Shown here one piece after another: positions 1-6,756 of a DNA stretch of 21,562 nucleotides. The translations under genes and the position numbers were made by a program. Numbering within the stretch: the first letter of the stretch is position 1; each line of letters starts with the position of its first letter. Origin of the DNA: Chloroflexota bacterium (lineage in GTDB: Bacteria > Chloroflexota > Ktedonobacteria > Ktedonobacterales > Ktedonobacteraceae); assembly GCA_005881495.1 (NCBI GenBank), contig VBHI01000348.1, positions 1-21,562 of the forward strand. Reading direction: 5' to 3'. The notes under the pieces were generated by a model. The model was given only the letters and a program-made list of their open reading frames with translations, did no database searches and was not told the DNA's origin.

Positions 1-303
1 GGCGAATGGATTTCTTCTCTGGCGATCGAAGACCTCATTTCTCAGCACCCAGGGGTAAGTGAGGTGGCGGTCATTGGCATACCAGACGAGAGATGGGGGG
101 AGCGCCCGCTGGCCTTGATCGTGTTGAAGGAGGAGAGCGTGAGCACGGTCACGGAGCAGCATATCCAGGTCCACGTCAAAGTATGGGCAGACAGAGGTGC
201 TATCTCAAAATGGGCCGTGCCAGATGTGCGATTTGTGGACAACCTGGAGAAGACCAGTGTTGGCAAGCTCGACAAGAAGGTTATGCGCCAGAAGTGCGGC
301 TAG
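1..303 (+). CDS. Acyl-CoA synthetase (AMP-forming), C-terminal fragment
   Basis: The reading frame is open from the first base, so the gene starts upstream of the window; 100 residues are visible before the TAG at 301-303. The fragment is the mobile C-terminal subdomain of ANL-superfamily enzymes. It opens with GEWISSLAIED, matching the hinge-following segment of fatty-acyl-CoA synthetases. Next comes HPGVSEVAVIGIPDERWGER, the usual 'HPxVxExAVIGxPDxxWGE' signature. It ends with TSVGKLDKKVMR, which contains the conserved catalytic lysine of the adenylation step (GKxxK). Family members activate a carboxylate with ATP and load it on CoA. The substrate cannot be told from this part, although the ISS variant of the hinge is typical of medium/long-chain fatty-acyl-CoA synthetases. 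No partner gene is directly attached; repeats follow within 30 bp. Confidence 0.92.
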   Translation, partial: GEWISSLAIEDLISQHPGVSEVAVIGIPDERWGERPLALIVLKEESVSTVTEQHIQVHVKVWADRGAISKWAVPDVRFVDNLEKTSVGKLDKKVMRQKCG

Positions 304-331
304 CACCATCCTGTCCTGCCGAGCGCCGTCC

Positions 332-401
332 TGTCATGCTGAGCGTAGCGAAGCATCTCTCTGCCGAGCGAGAGAGACCCTTCGCTGCGCTCAGGGTGAC
401 A
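332..401. repeat. 70-nt imperfect palindrome (REP-like)
   Basis: The left arm begins TGTCATGCTGAGCG and the right arm ends CGCTCAGGGTGACA. The arms are near-complementary for about 30 nt, with a short loop near 361-368. This is the widespread 'tgtca..ctgagcg.agcgaag' type of intergenic palindrome. The sequence shows the symmetry directly; its dispersal across the genome is inferred. Confidence 0.8.
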
Positions 402-434
402 TACGGGGAAGCAACAAGGGTGACACCCGGTGGA

Positions 435-543
435 CTTTCAACAGTAGGTTTTTTGGGGCAGATCGTTACATCCGTAGGGGCGGGAGAGGGGCGGAGTGGA
501 GTGGGGACGCTTGCGTCGCCCATGGGGGCAGGTGGGAAGCGGC
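435..543 (+). repeat. Dispersed repeat, truncated copy of the 8172-8491 family
   Basis: This stretch begins CTTTCAACAGTAGG and ends GTGGGAAGCGGC. It matches the first ~110 nt of each unit at 8172 and 8313 with only a few substitutions. It lacks the right-hand arm, so it cannot form the long hairpin seen in the complete copy. It lies about 7.7 kb from the other two copies. Confidence 0.88.
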
Positions 544-599
544 TTCCCTGCTCGTTTCACAAAATACCTACCTACCCTTGAGAGCACCCAGCGGACCGC

Positions 600-641
600 T
601 CTGCCGAGCGAGAGAGACCCTTCGCGGCGCTCAGGGTGACA
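600..641 (+). repeat. Half copy of the TGTCA palindrome
   Basis: It repeats the loop and right arm of the palindrome at 332-401 (TCTGCCGAGCGAGAGAGACC through CAGGGTGACA) with one substitution (CGCGG for CGCTG). No left arm is present. A short direct repeat, CAGCGGA(C/A)CGCTCTGCCG, flanks this half copy at about 590 and 644. Confidence 0.8.
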
Positions 642-690
642 ACCAGCGGAACGCTCTGCCGAAAAGAGCGTATATGTAAGGCTAAAAATA

Positions 691-1143
691 ATGAGAGCAT
701 TATTACAGCGGGTAAGTAGGGCGCGTGTTGTCGTGGATGGGGAGATTGTAGGCCAGATAGGGCGAGGGTATCTGGTGCTGCTTGGAGTGGGGCAGGGAGA
801 CGGCGAGGCACAGGTGAAGACGCTGGCCGAGAAAATTGTGCACCTGCGCGTCTTTGAGGACGATGAAGGGAAGATGAACCGCTCGCTGCTCGAAAGCGGT
901 GGAGAAGTTCTGGTTGTTTCGCAATTTACCCTTTATGCTGATGTGCGCAAGGGGCGACGTCCGAGTTTTACTGATGCTGCGCCTCCTGCCGTTGCTGAAC
1001 CATTGGTAGAACGTTTCATAGCGGCACTGGCTGCTTATGACCTCAAGGTGGCAGGAGGAGTTTTTGGGGCGTTTATGGAGGTTGAATTGCTCAATTATGG
1101 GCCGGTGACGATCTACATAGATAGTGAGCAACTACAGAGATAG
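691..1143 (+). CDS. dtd: D-aminoacyl-tRNA deacylase
   Basis: This cytosolic enzyme removes D-amino acids (and glycine) wrongly attached to tRNA, using the tRNA itself for catalysis. The 150-residue product is the standard length for the family. Both family motifs are present: [17 protein letters not shown] near residues 77-94, and NYGPVT near residues 135-140, which supplies the cross-subunit Gly-Pro that screens out L-amino acids. The N-terminus [13 protein letters not shown] is typical. The ATG at 691 has a plausible Shine-Dalgarno, TAAGG, about 9 nt upstream. The downstream baseplate-J-like gene begins 43 nt after its stop. The 3' end of the gene (1093-1114) recurs exactly at 3186-3207. 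The assignment is secure. Confidence 0.97.
   Translation: MRALLQRVSRARVVVDGEIVGQIGRGYLVLLGVGQGDGEAQVKTLAEKIVHLRVFEDDEGKMNRSLLESGGEVLVVSQFTLYADVRKGRRPSFTDAAPPAVAEPLVERFIAALAAYDLKVAGGVFGAFMEVELLNYGPVTIYIDSEQLQR
1093..1114 (+). repeat. 22-bp direct repeat, copy 1 (inside the dtd 3' end)
   Basis: The stretch runs from AATTATGGG to GACGATCT and is identical, in the same orientation, to 3186-3207. In this copy it encodes the NYGPVT active-site motif of Dtd. Confidence 0.95.
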
Positions 1144-1186
1144 CTGGGGCATTTTAGGGCTAAACGACGGCGAAAGGCAGAGAATT

Positions 1187-3115
1187 ATGGCAGACGAGCA
1201 GATTATCATTGTTCAGCCCGAAGAAGACCTGACACATCTACGTGAGCGCCTGGAGCAGGTTCAGAATCGCTACATTATCCTGGTTGTTCAACCGCCGACA
1301 CAATTGAGATCCCATCTGAGTTGGCGCTTGCTACATTCGCGCGTTCGAGAGCTTGGCAAAGACGTGCTGGTGGTCACCTCTGATAGACAGATCCGTTCGA
1401 TTGCCAAGGTGTCTGGCTTCAAGGTTGACAACACAATGACATCTCCTCCCTTGGGTAGAACGCGCGGCCCCACTGGCCGGCCGGTACGGAGAAATGGACC
1501 GCCGGCGCGTTCCCGTAGTTCATCGGATGGAGATGCTAATCCTGCAAAGAGCGAAGCTGGTGCCGTGACACCACCTCCCATAGATGAAGTGCCGGAAGAA
1601 ATTGCGCCTCAACCGGGTACACCAACACCCGCACCCGGTCAGTCGAGTGACAATCGATTTGAAATTGAAGATCTGGGTGATCAAGACAATGGTATCCAGC
1701 CCATTCGAGATGCTCGATCGGAGAGTGAGGAGGAAGATGTCCTGCCACCAGTTTCGTGGCAACCTCCACCCATCAGGCGAGTAACCAGGCCCCTTTCTCC
1801 GGCCGGTACGGGGCCAACACCCTCAAGAGTGCCGCGTCCTTTGCCTGGAACGCCCGCTCGTGCTGCGGGTACTCGACGGGCTGCCGCGGGACCGTCTCGT
1901 AGCGCACGTACTTATACCCTCCCTCGTAGCAGTAATCCACGTTTGTTGATTGCTATAGCATTAGTGTTGCTCACCCTTGTCCTCCTCCTCGGCATCTTTG
2001 CTTGGACTGGCACGGCGGCTCGCCTTGGCCTTGTGCCTGAGGGACTACTCGGAGCCACAGTAACCATCACTCCGGCAAGCCCGGCTTTGAAAAATACATA
2101 CGTCATTTCTGCGGTAACAGGACCTCCCATCGCTTCTCAACGCCAGGTTCAGGCGCGCTTTCTGTCCTATACTACCTCGTCACAAACAGCGACAGTCAAA
2201 GCAGCCGGAGTGGGGCATATCCCGGCTACTGCGGCCACGGGTAATCTTACTCTCTTTAATGCCTTGCCCTACCCACAAACCCTTGCTTTGGGTACGGTCT
2301 TTACCGATACCAATGGCATCCAGGTAGTAAGTGATACAACCGCGCTTATCCCTGCTGCGAAGCCACCGGCAGAAGGCTCTGTCACTGTTTCAGGTCATGC
2401 GGCCGTTCCTGGCAAGAATGGCAATATTCAAGCCCTCGATTTCAACGATGTTTCGTGTTGTGCTGCAGGAGTTACTGTACAAAATACTGCCGCATTTAGC
2501 GGGGGCCGCGATGAGCAAAGCTATTCCTTCGTGCAGCAGAGCGACATTGACAGTGTGGTCCAGCCGGTGAAGGTGGCGCTCGCGCAAAGTGGGCAGGCCT
2601 CCTTAAAAACCCAGATTCTCGCCAACGAGCGGCTTATCGGCCCGGTTCAGTGTGTATCCAATATCGCCTCCGATCACCTCCCCGGCGATAGGGCGACAAG
2701 TGTTACTGTCACCGTGTCAGACGCATGTACCGGCGAGGTTTACGACTGGCAGGGCGCACAATCGCTTGCCGCAAGCCTGCTCAGGATGGAAGCGGCTAAG
2801 AACCTCGGCGCTGGTTACAAGCTAATAGGTAAGCTGATAACCACGGTAACGAAGGCACCGGTAATAGATACGCAGGGAACAGTCACTTTACTCATCGCTG
2901 CAAAGGGTATCTGGGTTTTCCAATTCGACAATGCGCGCAAATCGGCCCTGGCAAAACTGATCGCTGGCAAGAGTGGACAGCAAGGGCAAACTCTCCTCTT
3001 GAGTCAGCCCGGAGTAGCGAAAGTTGACTTCCAATTTTCCCAGCTCAGCGGAAACACACTGCCGGCCAATCCCAATGCGATCACCATTGTAGTGCAGAGC
3101 GCTTCAGGGGCATAA
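1187..3115 (+). CDS. Single-pass membrane protein with baseplate-J-like domain
   Basis: I start at the ATG at 1187 (642 aa) because GAAAGG lies 9 nt upstream; an in-frame ATG at 1124 would overlap dtd and has no ribosome site. Residues 1-85 (IIIVQPEEDL, YIILVVQPP, DVLVVTSDRQIRSIAKVSGF) read as a small alpha/beta domain. Residues ~90-245 are a Pro/Ser/Arg/Glu-rich linker. Residues ~251-275 are one strong membrane helix (LLIAIALVLLTLVLLLGIF). The rest lies outside, and contains GTVFTDTNGIQVVSDTTALI and GHAAVPGKNGNIQALDFN, patterns I associate with baseplate J/gp47-like proteins. Such anchored relatives are usually annotated as baseplate J family although no phage or contractile-injection genes accompany them, as here. 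Function is unknown. Direct repeats of 22 bp bracket the gene. Confidence 0.78.
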   Translation: MADEQIIIVQPEEDLTHLRERLEQVQNRYIILVVQPPTQLRSHLSWRLLHSRVRELGKDVLVVTSDRQIRSIAKVSGFKVDNTMTSPPLGRTRGPTGRPVRRNGPPARSRSSSDGDANPAKSEAGAVTPPPIDEVPEEIAPQPGTPTPAPGQSSDNRFEIEDLGDQDNGIQPIRDARSESEEEDVLPPVSWQPPPIRRVTRPLSPAGTGPTPSRVPRPLPGTPARAAGTRRAAAGPSRSARTYTLPRSSNPRLLIAIALVLLTLVLLLGIFAWTGTAARLGLVPEGLLGATVTITPASPALKNTYVISAVTGPPIASQRQVQARFLSYTTSSQTATVKAAGVGHIPATAATGNLTLFNALPYPQTLALGTVFTDTNGIQVVSDTTALIPAAKPPAEGSVTVSGHAAVPGKNGNIQALDFNDVSCCAAGVTVQNTAAFSGGRDEQSYSFVQQSDIDSVVQPVKVALAQSGQASLKTQILANERLIGPVQCVSNIASDHLPGDRATSVTVTVSDACTGEVYDWQGAQSLAASLLRMEAAKNLGAGYKLIGKLITTVTKAPVIDTQGTVTLLIAAKGIWVFQFDNARKSALAKLIAGKSGQQGQTLLLSQPGVAKVDFQFSQLSGNTLPANPNAITIVVQSASGA

Positions 3116-3185
3116 GCTGTAGCAAGTGGAATATTGATACGCTCTTTCAATTCACGTCCAAAAACTCCAATGAAGTCAGCCTGTA

Positions 3186-3207
3186 AATTATGGGCCGGTG
3201 ACGATCT
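3186..3207 (+). repeat. 22-bp direct repeat, copy 2
   Basis: Exact copy of 1093-1114 in a non-coding stretch 70 nt after the baseplate-J-like gene. The bases on either side are unrelated to those flanking the dtd copy. Confidence 0.95.
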
Positions 3208-3502
3208 GTGTCATTTATCATATATCCTGCGTGGGTTTATCATATAATCTGCCACGAGGCTCTGCGCTTTGAGCCAACTACCTTTCTCACATCATCTGGC
3301 GTGACAACATTTTTTTGTATCAAGACATTCATAGCTCATCTATTTTGCGCACTGTTTTGACCCAACGCCAAAATATCTGAGAGAAGCGCCATGTTATGTT
3401 TTTTATGCAACCTCGCTGATGAAAAGAGAAATCTTTACCATGCATGTCAAAAACTTCGTTTCCTCAGATGTATTTATGTGTTTATGATCACGATTTCACG
3501 TT

Positions 3503-3547
3503 TCCCGGCAGCAGAAGAATATCTCTCCTGCTCCTCCGCTGCCGGGA
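3503..3547 (-). terminator. Possible terminator of the SDR-DUF2306-DoxX operon
   Basis: A perfect 10-bp inverted repeat (TCCCGGCAGC / GCTGCCGGGA) with a 25-nt loop lies about 100 nt beyond the DoxX stop on the - strand. The loop is long and no clean U-run follows, so this could be a weak terminator or an unrelated palindrome. Confidence 0.4.
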
Positions 3548-3644
3548 GACATCTATCCATTCAAGCACCTTTTTGGGGATTGTCTGTGCAGGCCAGAGCA
3601 GGTTTTCTCCCGCGTCAGTTGCTTGATGGCACGAAGCGGATGCA

Positions 3645-4094
3645 CTACGCAAGCGCGCTTGTGGGAAAGAGGGCGCCGAGGATACGGCTTTGCGGTCGAA
3701 GCACCCACGAAATGAGCGTGAGAACGGCTAGGATGAGGGGCGGCCAGATGAGAGTGCCTGGATCATCTTTGCCGCGCACCATGCCTGATGCAGCCGCGCC
3801 CGTCATTGCAAAGAATTCGCCGGCATACGCCCATTCCTTGAGCCGAGGAAAACGCGGTGCAAGCAAGGCGATGGCTCCAAGCAGCTTCCACACTCCGAGG
3901 ATTCTGAGCAAGTATGCCGGGTAGCCAAGGTGTTCTAATACCTCGGCGACTGGCTGGCCGGCCACAAGCGACGTTCTCCCATGCACCAGGTCCGTCACCC
4001 CACCTGCCAGTAGCTCAAGCGCGACGATTGAGGTGGTCGCCCAATAGCCGATCCCTTTCATTTTCATCATCGCATCTTCTTTTCTCGTTGACAT
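3645..4094 (-). CDS. DoxX-like membrane protein
   Basis: The 149-residue product has four hydrophobic segments: ATTSIVALELLAGGV, YLLRILGVWKLLGAIALLAP, the segment around EFFAMTGAAASGMV, and PLILAVLTLISWVL. Order and spacing, with the LRILGVWKLLGAIALLAPRFPRLKEWAYAG stretch described here by its ends only, are those of the DoxX-like (DoxX_2) family of small quinone- or redox-linked membrane proteins. I chose the ATG at 4094 (MSTRKED) because AAAGGAAC lies 8 nt upstream; an in-frame ATG at 4118 overlaps that ribosome site. It is the last gene of a three-gene operon led by an SDR oxidoreductase and divergent from an ECF41-type sigma factor. This suggests a role in a redox or envelope-stress response, but the reaction is unknown. 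Confidence 0.82.
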   Translation of the reverse strand: MSTRKEDAMMKMKGIGYWATTSIVALELLAGGVTDLVHGRTSLVAGQPVAEVLEHLGYPAYLLRILGVWKLLGAIALLAPRFPRLKEWAYAGEFFAMTGAAASGMVRGKDDPGTLIWPPLILAVLTLISWVLRPQSRILGALFPTSALA

Positions 4095-4155
4095 CTTGCT
4101 TGTTCCTTTCTCATTCATCTCTGGTTATCCAGAGCTTCATCATTGAAAGACACTG

Positions 4156-4704
4156 CTACCATGGGATGACTCCTTCTTCCTTGCCTGGTTCGCTGGCTGC
4201 TCCCTTTCTGGGAGCAAGGCGGGAAAGGGACACGACGAGGAATGAGAGGCCGATCAGGCTGGGAAGCACCCAGAACGTGAGCGGTGGCAGCTGATTCAAC
4301 CCTGGAATCTTGTGGGCGTTATCCACAAAAAAGGCTGTCCACAGGACAACGTAGGAGCCAATCATGCCCACGATATGGACGACGACCCACTGCTTTGCAA
4401 GCGTGTCCCCAACCCGTGCTTCCTGCCCAAAGCGTCGTGCTGCATAGCCGCCAAGAGCCAGACCATAGCCAAGCACGGCCAGGAAGAAGAGGTACGCATC
4501 AGCTTTCCACTGCTGGACCGACAGTAGGGTCACGGTGAGAAAGACGACGCTATAGGCCCACACATAGCTGGTTTCCCACCGCTGATGACTCCCACGACGT
4601 TTGGGCAAACTGAACATCACCACCCCGGTAATACCCGCTGTCAATCCTGCCAGGATATGCACGACGAGCGGCAGGAAGAAGGAGAGGGGAAAACCATTGA
4701 TCAT
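4156..4704 (-). CDS. Multi-pass membrane protein, DUF2306-like
   Basis: The protein of 182 residues has about five membrane helices. It opens with FPLSFFLPLVVHILAGLTAG, which has a membrane-embedded His, then FSLPKRRGSHQRWETSYVWA. The pattern 'HxxAGLxAxxxGxxxF-LPKRRGxxHRxxGxxYVWA' is what I know from DUF2306-like predicted membrane proteins. A second intramembrane His lies in KQWVVVHIVGMIGSYV. Paired histidines in helices could hold haem or a quinone, but that is inference. The gene sits 32 nt after the SDR gene and 61 nt before the DoxX-like gene on the same strand. Its ribosome-site region (ATGAGAAAGGAACAA) is nearly identical to that of the DoxX-like gene. Confidence 0.72.
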   Translation of the reverse strand: MINGFPLSFFLPLVVHILAGLTAGITGVVMFSLPKRRGSHQRWETSYVWAYSVVFLTVTLLSVQQWKADAYLFFLAVLGYGLALGGYAARRFGQEARVGDTLAKQWVVVHIVGMIGSYVVLWTAFFVDNAHKIPGLNQLPPLTFWVLPSLIGLSFLVVSLSRLAPRKGAASEPGKEEGVIPW

Positions 4705-4736
4705 TTGTTTGTTCCTTTCTCATGTATCACTGCTAC

Positions 4737-5549
4737 TCATTGAGTGACAGGTGTTCTTGCGTCCACCGTGTTCATCTCTCCTCGATAGTGCTGCTGGAGC
4801 CAGGCTTCCCAGCTTATTGTGCCGGTCGCCTGTTGAGGGCAGGTATTGCCCCCCTGGCGCATGGCGCGGGCCATTTTGCCAGGCAACCAGAGGGGGAGAA
4901 TAGCCCGGTGCATTCCACGCTGCTGGAGCCAGATCCGCGCCAGCTCTCCCGAGGTGAGGACCTGCGGGCCTCCGATATCCGGCACGCGACCGGATGGGCC
5001 AGCCTGGACGATCTCCACCAGGCGCCGGGCCACCTCCTCCTCGGCTATGGATTGGAGCGGCAGGTCCGTCGGCACAAGCGCCACCAGGGGAAGCCTGGTC
5101 AGAAAGTTCAGCACGACATCGATCAGGTAATGAAACTGCGTCGCCCTGAGAATTGACCAGGGGATGCCGCTGTGCGAAATTCGGTCTTCGCTGGCAAGTT
5201 TGGCTTTACTGAGGGCATACGGGACCTTCTCAATGCCCACAATCGAAATGAAGACCAGATGCGAGACACCTGCCTCTTGGGCCGCCTCCAGCAGGCGGCG
5301 CGTGCCTTCGAAATCGACCTTCCAGTTGCCTTTGCCGGCGAGATGGACCACCACATCCATGCCCTGGACGGCCTCAGCCAGACCCTCTCCGGTTACCAGA
5401 TCAGCCTGCTTCCACTCCGCGCCCGGCCAATCCTCACCAGGGCTGGCCCGCCGGCTCATCCCACGCACGGAATACCCTGCCGCGCTCAAGTGCTTCACGA
5501 CCAGGCGGCCCAATTTTCCCGCGCCGCCGGTTACTAGAATCTGTTGCAT
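4737..5549 (-). CDS. NAD(P)-binding SDR / NmrA-like oxidoreductase or epimerase
   Basis: The 270-residue product begins MQQILVTGGAGKLGR, with a dinucleotide-binding GxxGxxG (G8, G11, G14). MDVVVHLAGKGNWKVDFEGT follows, typical of atypical/extended SDR proteins. The later part (LSKAKLASEDRISHSGIPWSILRATQFH) matches NmrA-like members, in which the catalytic Tyr-Lys pair is often absent or displaced; no clear YxxxK is seen. The ATG at 5549 has AAAGGAT 7 nt upstream. It is the first gene of the operon and directly faces the ECF41-type promoter at 5612-5639. Oxidoreductases or epimerases of this class are the best-known partners of ECF41 sigma factors, so the assignment and the regulation support each other. 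The substrate is unknown. Confidence 0.88.
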   Translation of the reverse strand: MQQILVTGGAGKLGRLVVKHLSAAGYSVRGMSRRASPGEDWPGAEWKQADLVTGEGLAEAVQGMDVVVHLAGKGNWKVDFEGTRRLLEAAQEAGVSHLVFISIVGIEKVPYALSKAKLASEDRISHSGIPWSILRATQFHYLIDVVLNFLTRLPLVALVPTDLPLQSIAEEEVARRLVEIVQAGPSGRVPDIGGPQVLTSGELARIWLQQRGMHRAILPLWLPGKMARAMRQGGNTCPQQATGTISWEAWLQQHYRGEMNTVDARTPVTQ

Positions 5550-5611
5550 GTTCGTATCCTTTCGTGTTTCTCTTTATTCTGCATGCCCCTCTTTCAGAGG
5601 TTCGCACAGGA

Positions 5612-5639
5612 GACGAGAGAACATGGGCAGAATGTGACA
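5612..5639 (-). promoter_or_regulatory. ECF41-type promoter of the SDR-DUF2306-DoxX operon
   Basis: Read on the - strand, TGTCACA (5639-5633) is followed after 17 nt by CGTC (5615-5612). These are the -35 and -10 elements reported for ECF41 target promoters. The start point would fall near 5605, leaving a leader of about 55 nt before the SDR ATG at 5549. The matching sigma factor is encoded divergently beginning at 5709. Confidence 0.82.
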
Positions 5640-5650
5640 CTCCTCTCTGG

Positions 5651-5680
5651 TTGTTTTCTGTCCTGTTCCGGGCCTATAAT
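5651..5680 (+). promoter_or_regulatory. Housekeeping-type promoter of the ECF sigma gene
   Basis: TTGTTT (5651-5656), an 18-nt spacer and a perfect TATAAT (5675-5680) lie just upstream of the sigma-factor ATG at 5709. This suggests basal transcription by the main sigma factor, with no second ECF41-type motif pointing into the gene. Confidence 0.6.
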
Positions 5681-5708
5681 GAAGAAGGAAGAAGGAGAAA
5701 GGTAAGCG

Positions 5709-6662
5709 ATGGACGTATCCATGCGAAAGGATAGCCAGGCAGAAGCGTTCGAACACTATCGCGTGCTGCTCTTTTCCATTGCCTATCGGATGACCGGCAG
5801 CGCCAGTGACGCCGAGGACCTGGTGCAGGAGACTTATCTGCGCTACCAGGCGAGGATCAGCGAAGAGATTATCTCGCTGAAAGCCTATCTGACCACGATT
5901 ATTACTCGCCTGGCGCTGGATTATCTGAAATCGGCCCGTGTCACCCGCGAACAGTATATGGGAACCTGGCTGCCCGAGCCGATCCTCATCTCGGATGACG
6001 GTGAGTTTCCTCTGGCAGACCTTGAGCAACAAGAGTCGCTTTCGCTGGCTTTTTTACGCCTGCTTGAGACGCTCAGCCCGCCTGAGCGCGCCGTTTTTCT
6101 CCTGCATGAAGTATTTGATTACCCGTTTAGCGAAATCGGGATGATGCTCTCGAAAAGCACTGCCAATTGCCGTCAGATCTATCATCGGGCCAGGCAGGCG
6201 CTGCAGGAGCAGCGCGCGCGGTTCGAGCCGGAGCAGCAGCGCCTGCGCCAGCTGCTGTTCAGTTTTCTTTCCGCCACTCAGGCCGGGAATATGGCGGCTC
6301 TGACCAGCCTGCTGGCGCAGGATGTCGTCTCCTGGGCGGATGGCGGCGGCAAAGCGCGGGCGAATCTCAAGCCTCTCTACGGTAAGCTCGCTGTGGCGCG
6401 TTTCTGGCTGAGCGTGGCCCTCAAAAATGAGCGGCCTGGCATCTTTACGCTGGCCGAGATCAATGGCAGCCCGGCCCTCTTGTTCTGGGAAGAGGGCCAG
6501 CTGGCCGGGGTCCTCAGTCTGACCCTGAGCGCTGGAGGCATTCAGGAGATCTATGCTCTGGTGAACCCGGAGAAACTGGCCTATCTGCACAGACAGCTCG
6601 CCGAGCGTGGGATTACACCAGAAACTTCCCAACCGACCGGCTTTTCACCAGATCAACGCTGA
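5709..6662 (+). CDS. ECF RNA polymerase sigma factor, ECF41 (SigJ-like) group
   Basis: This 317-residue protein should direct RNA polymerase to ECF41 promoters. Region 2 lies at about residues 12-80 (DAEDLVQETYLRYQ, 34-47) and region 4 at about 115-170 (LSPPERAVFLLHEVFDYPF, then a helix-turn-helix with ANCRQIYHRARQAL). Between them is WLPEP (87-91), a group hallmark. The C-terminal extension, residues ~178-295, is a SnoaL-like domain with the group signatures DGGGK (211-215) and NPEKL (286-290; usually NPDKL). In this group the extension replaces a separate anti-sigma factor and tunes activity; no anti-sigma gene is seen nearby. The ATG at 5709 has AAGGAG and AAAGG upstream; an ATG at 5721 is an alternative start. 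Its likely target is the divergent SDR operon. Confidence 0.93.
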   Translation: MDVSMRKDSQAEAFEHYRVLLFSIAYRMTGSASDAEDLVQETYLRYQARISEEIISLKAYLTTIITRLALDYLKSARVTREQYMGTWLPEPILISDDGEFPLADLEQQESLSLAFLRLLETLSPPERAVFLLHEVFDYPFSEIGMMLSKSTANCRQIYHRARQALQEQRARFEPEQQRLRQLLFSFLSATQAGNMAALTSLLAQDVVSWADGGGKARANLKPLYGKLAVARFWLSVALKNERPGIFTLAEINGSPALLFWEEGQLAGVLSLTLSAGGIQEIYALVNPEKLAYLHRQLAERGITPETSQPTGFSPDQR

Positions 6663-6720
6663 GAAACCAGTTGCAGCGGAAGAAATGTCCTGTATCAGGA
6701 ATGCTGCGCAGGTTTCTCAG
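6659..6720 (+). terminator. Branched inverted repeat at the sigma gene 3' end
   Basis: CTGAGAAACC (6659-6668, including the stop codon TGA) pairs perfectly with GGTTTCTCAG (6711-6720). GCAGC and GCTGC extend the stem inward, and TCCTG-TAT-CAGGA forms a small inner hairpin. There is no strong U-tract, so it may stabilise the 3' end rather than terminate transcription. Confidence 0.45.
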
Positions 6721-6756
6721 ACAACTTGCCACGCAGCCAAGCGCATTCAAAGGATC

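Larger units (their letters stand above)
3116..3644. other. Intergenic region without a convincing gene
   Basis: About 530 bp between the 3' ends of convergent genes. It holds the 22-bp repeat copy, a duplicated TTTATCATATA motif near 3215 and 3237, and a hairpin at 3503-3547. A + strand frame from 3391 to 3924 runs over the region and then antisense through the DoxX-like gene; its protein has no recognisable features, so I do not call it. Confidence 0.7.

Noticed and set aside
1124..1186. Longer N-terminus (21 residues) for the baseplate-J-like protein
   Set aside because: It overlaps dtd, lacks a ribosome site, and the ATG at 1187 has a good one.
1187..3115. Prophage or contractile-injection cluster, suggested by the baseplate-J-like domain
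   Set aside because: No sheath, tube, spike or integrase genes are nearby, and the protein has a membrane anchor.
3391..3924. 177-codon + strand frame overlapping the DoxX-like gene
   Set aside because: It lies mostly antisense to a well-supported membrane-protein gene, has no ribosome site, and its protein shows no family features.
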